This document shows, piece by piece, positions 61,884 to 64,000 of a stretch of 64,000 nt of DNA. Numbering within the stretch: position 1 is the stretch's first letter; each line of letters opens with the position of its first letter. A model generated the notes under the pieces. It did not search any database, had not been told where the DNA came from, and saw nothing but the letters and a program-made list of their open reading frames with translations. The DNA is from Nemania diffusa (taxonomy: Eukaryota; Ascomycota; Sordariomycetes; Xylariales; Xylariaceae). The DNA lies in NCBI GenBank assembly GCA_038501195.1, contig JBBPUQ010000010.1:1753501-1817500 (forward strand). Reading direction: 5' to 3'. The translations under genes were made by a program, and so were the position numbers.

Positions 61884-64000
61884 ATGCCACACCCTCACGA
61901 ATACACCATTGGCTGGCTTTGCGCCGTCGGCAAAGAAAGCGTAGCCGCCCGAGTGTTCCTCGATGAAGAACACGAAAAACCGGATTCTCTGCCCGCGCAA
62001 GACAACAACAGCTATACTCTGGGTCGCGTTGGGAAGCATAATGTCGTCATTGCCGCGTTACCACGAGGCGAATATGGGCTTGTTAATGCTGCAAATGCTG
62101 CCAAAGATATGATACGCAGCTTTCCAAACCTCAGGGCTGGTTTGATGGTTGGTATTGGTGGTGGAGCTCCCACGAGGCACGATATCCGTCTAGGCGATGT
62201 TGTAGTCAGTTCTGCCGGCTCTGGAAATGGGGGTGTATACCAGTTCGACTTCGGGAAAACTATTCAAAACAAAGCATTCGTGTCTACCGGGTTCTTGAAC
62301 AAGCCACCGACATTTATTATGACGGCAGTGTCCACACTTGAGACTACATATTCGATCAAGGGGCATCAGCTTAAAGAGGCTGTCGCAAGTGTTCTTGATA
62401 GAAATACCAGACTGCGGAAAGAGTACCAACGGCCAAGCCCTGGCACAGACCGACTTTATAAAGCCGATGTCCTTCATTCTCCTCAGGAGAATTGTGTGCT
62501 TTATTGTGGAGATGATCCATCGAGTTTAATCTCGCGGGAAGCACGCTCGGCAGACGAAGATGACCCGGCAATACACTACGGCCTTATTGCTTCCTCCAAC
62601 CAAGTGATGAGAGACGCATCAATTCGCGATCAGCTTTCGGCAGAGAATGATGTGCTGTGCTTCGAGATGGAAGCTGCAGGATTAATGAATCAATTTCCCT
62701 TCCTTATCGTCCGTGGTATATGTGACTATTCCGATACCCATAAGAACAAGTTGTGGCAAGGGTACGCAGCAATGACAGCTGCTGCCTACACAAAAGATCT
62801 CCTTTACGAGATTGCGCCGAATAAGGTCGAGGCTCAGAAAAAATTGGGTGATGTACTCAACGGCAGTTAGTTATTTTCAAGAGTATTTACCGTTCTACTT
62901 TCAGTCATTTTTCTAATCAAATTTGTAGTTTTTAGTACTCTATCTTCTCTTGACCAAAACATCACATACACAAGACGTCACTTAGATCAGAAAGAAGACC
63001 TTGAAATCCTCAACTGGCTCATACCGACTGATTATGGGCCACATCAATCCGACTACCTCAGTAGACGTCAACCAGGGACAGGACAATGGCTGCTTGACTC
63101 CGAAGAGTATCAGAACTGGATAAAAGAGCCATACAAGACGCTGTTCTGTCCAGGAATGCCTGGCGCTGGAAAAACGATTCTAACCTCAATCGTTGTAGAA
63201 GATCTCGAGAAAATATTCCAAAACGAGATTACTACCGCAGTAGCTTATGTCTATTGCAACTATAATCGTCAATCCGAGCAAACCCCTAGGAACTTGTTGT
63301 CTAGTCTGCTAAAGCAGCTAGCTCAACGCCAGACTTCACTACCACACAGTCTAAAAGAGCTCCACAGTCAGCACAATGCAAGGGGAACTAGGCCATCTTT
63401 AGAAGAGGTTTCCAAAGCTCTTGAATCAGTTATTGTTCAGAATTCTAGGGTTTTTATCATTGTCGATGCACTTGATGAGTGTCAAGCTCTTGATGGCTGC
63501 CGTACGAAGTTTCTGTCGGCAATCTTCAGCCTTCAGAACAAAACCGGAATAAATATTTTCGCGACCTCGAGATATATACCAGAGATTGTCAACCATTTTC
63601 AAGACAGTGTATCACTCGAGATTCGAGCAACTAAGGATGATATTCGCAGGTATTTTCGAGGACGTCTATTAGAGTTTCCGAAAATCGTCAACGATCAACC
63701 TATGCTTCAAAATGAGATTACGACAAGCATAACAGAGGCTGTCAAGGGAATGTATGTATACTCTAAGGATGATGTTGCTCATGCTAATTCATTTAGGTTT
63801 TTGCTTGCGGAACTCCATTTTGCTTCATTAATGGGCAAAGATACACCTAAAGCTATACGGACAGCATTACGAAATCTAGCAACTGGGTCAAATGCCTATG
63901 ACACTGCTTACGAGGATGCTATGAAACGAATCCAAGGACAGCTCCAAGAGCAGGCAGAGCGTGCTAAGCAAGTCTTATCGTGGATAACCTGTGCGAAAAG
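61884..64000 (+). CDS. PNP_UDP-NACHT (NLR-like) protein, 3'-truncated by the window edge
   Basis: Exons 61884-62865, 62929-63751 and 63797 to the window end. Residues 1 to about 320 are a nucleoside-phosphorylase (PNP_UDP_1) domain: TIGWLCAV, VVIAALPRGEYG, GIGGG (about 90-94), IRLGDVVVS, FEMEAAGLM and VRGICDYSD. After a linker with EDLEILNWL, YGPHQSDY and GTGQWLLDS comes a NACHT NTPase: Walker A GMPGAGKT (about 403-410), Walker B FIIVDALDEC (about 503-511) and GINIFATSR. The winged-helix-like region AELHFASLMGKDTPKAIRTAL follows, and repeats (ankyrin, WD or TPR) are expected beyond the window. Such fungal NLR-like proteins act in allorecognition, heterokaryon incompatibility or defence; this is inferred from architecture. 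A 45-nt in-frame intron (63752-63796) restores KGMFLLAELH. The ATG at 61884 begins the conserved HEYTIGW block. Confidence 0.92.

Noticed and set aside
1..64000. CRISPR arrays, bacterial-type operons, riboswitches, tRNA or rRNA genes
   Set aside because: None seen on reading both strands; the organism is a fungus and the tandem repeats present are simple-sequence or transposon repeats.

Overview
The window looks like nuclear DNA of a filamentous ascomycete (Pezizomycotina). The evidence is short introns (about 45-170 nt) with gtaagt/gtatgt-type donors, fungal protein families (CFEM-like, fungal S41 peptidase, PNP-NACHT protein, FHIP/RAI16-like) and a huge A/T-only block of the kind made by repeat-induced point mutation (RIP). 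Species cannot be fixed from the sequence.

Layout. 1-23.5 kb is a gene-bearing arm of normal composition. In order it holds: a 5'-truncated, very intron-rich SAM methyltransferase (+); a dienelactone-hydrolase-family protein (+); an FHIP/RAI16-like dynein-adaptor protein (-); a short terminal-inverted-repeat (TIR) element; a low-complexity protein of unknown function (+) between two diverged direct repeats; a D-2-hydroxyacid dehydrogenase (-); a possible small gene with a good TATA box (-); a gene with a 34-nt poly-C/poly-proline tract (-); a broken flavin-monooxygenase fragment (+); a CFEM-like membrane-anchored protein (-); a hAT-like miniature element; and a secreted S41 peptidase (-) whose stop codon lies inside that element's terminal repeat.

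23.5-60.5 kb is a RIP-degraded transposon nest, almost pure A/T. I can resolve part of its structure. The whole block is bounded by one pair of 319-bp direct repeats (23501-23819 and 60166-60484) with the same flanking target site (ACTAT), so it behaves as one outer LTR retrotransposon insertion of about 37 kb swollen by later insertions. Inside it, a second LTR element (46045-58770) is itself split by a third element of the same family in opposite orientation (49269-55614). Each is about 6.35 kb once unnested and has TTTTA at both edges. The outer LTRs are RIPped in a complementary way: the left copy keeps G/C in its outer 5' part and the right copy in its outer 3' part. A single G/C-bearing island with three TTC-loop hairpins survives at 31.86-32.3 kb.

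60.5-64 kb returns to normal sequence with a 3'-truncated PNP_UDP-NACHT protein (fungal NLR-like).

The genes do not form an obvious pathway or secondary-metabolite cluster. They look like independent loci beside a silenced repeat block. Exon boundaries were worked out by hand from splice sites and recalled family conservation; none was checked by a database search.
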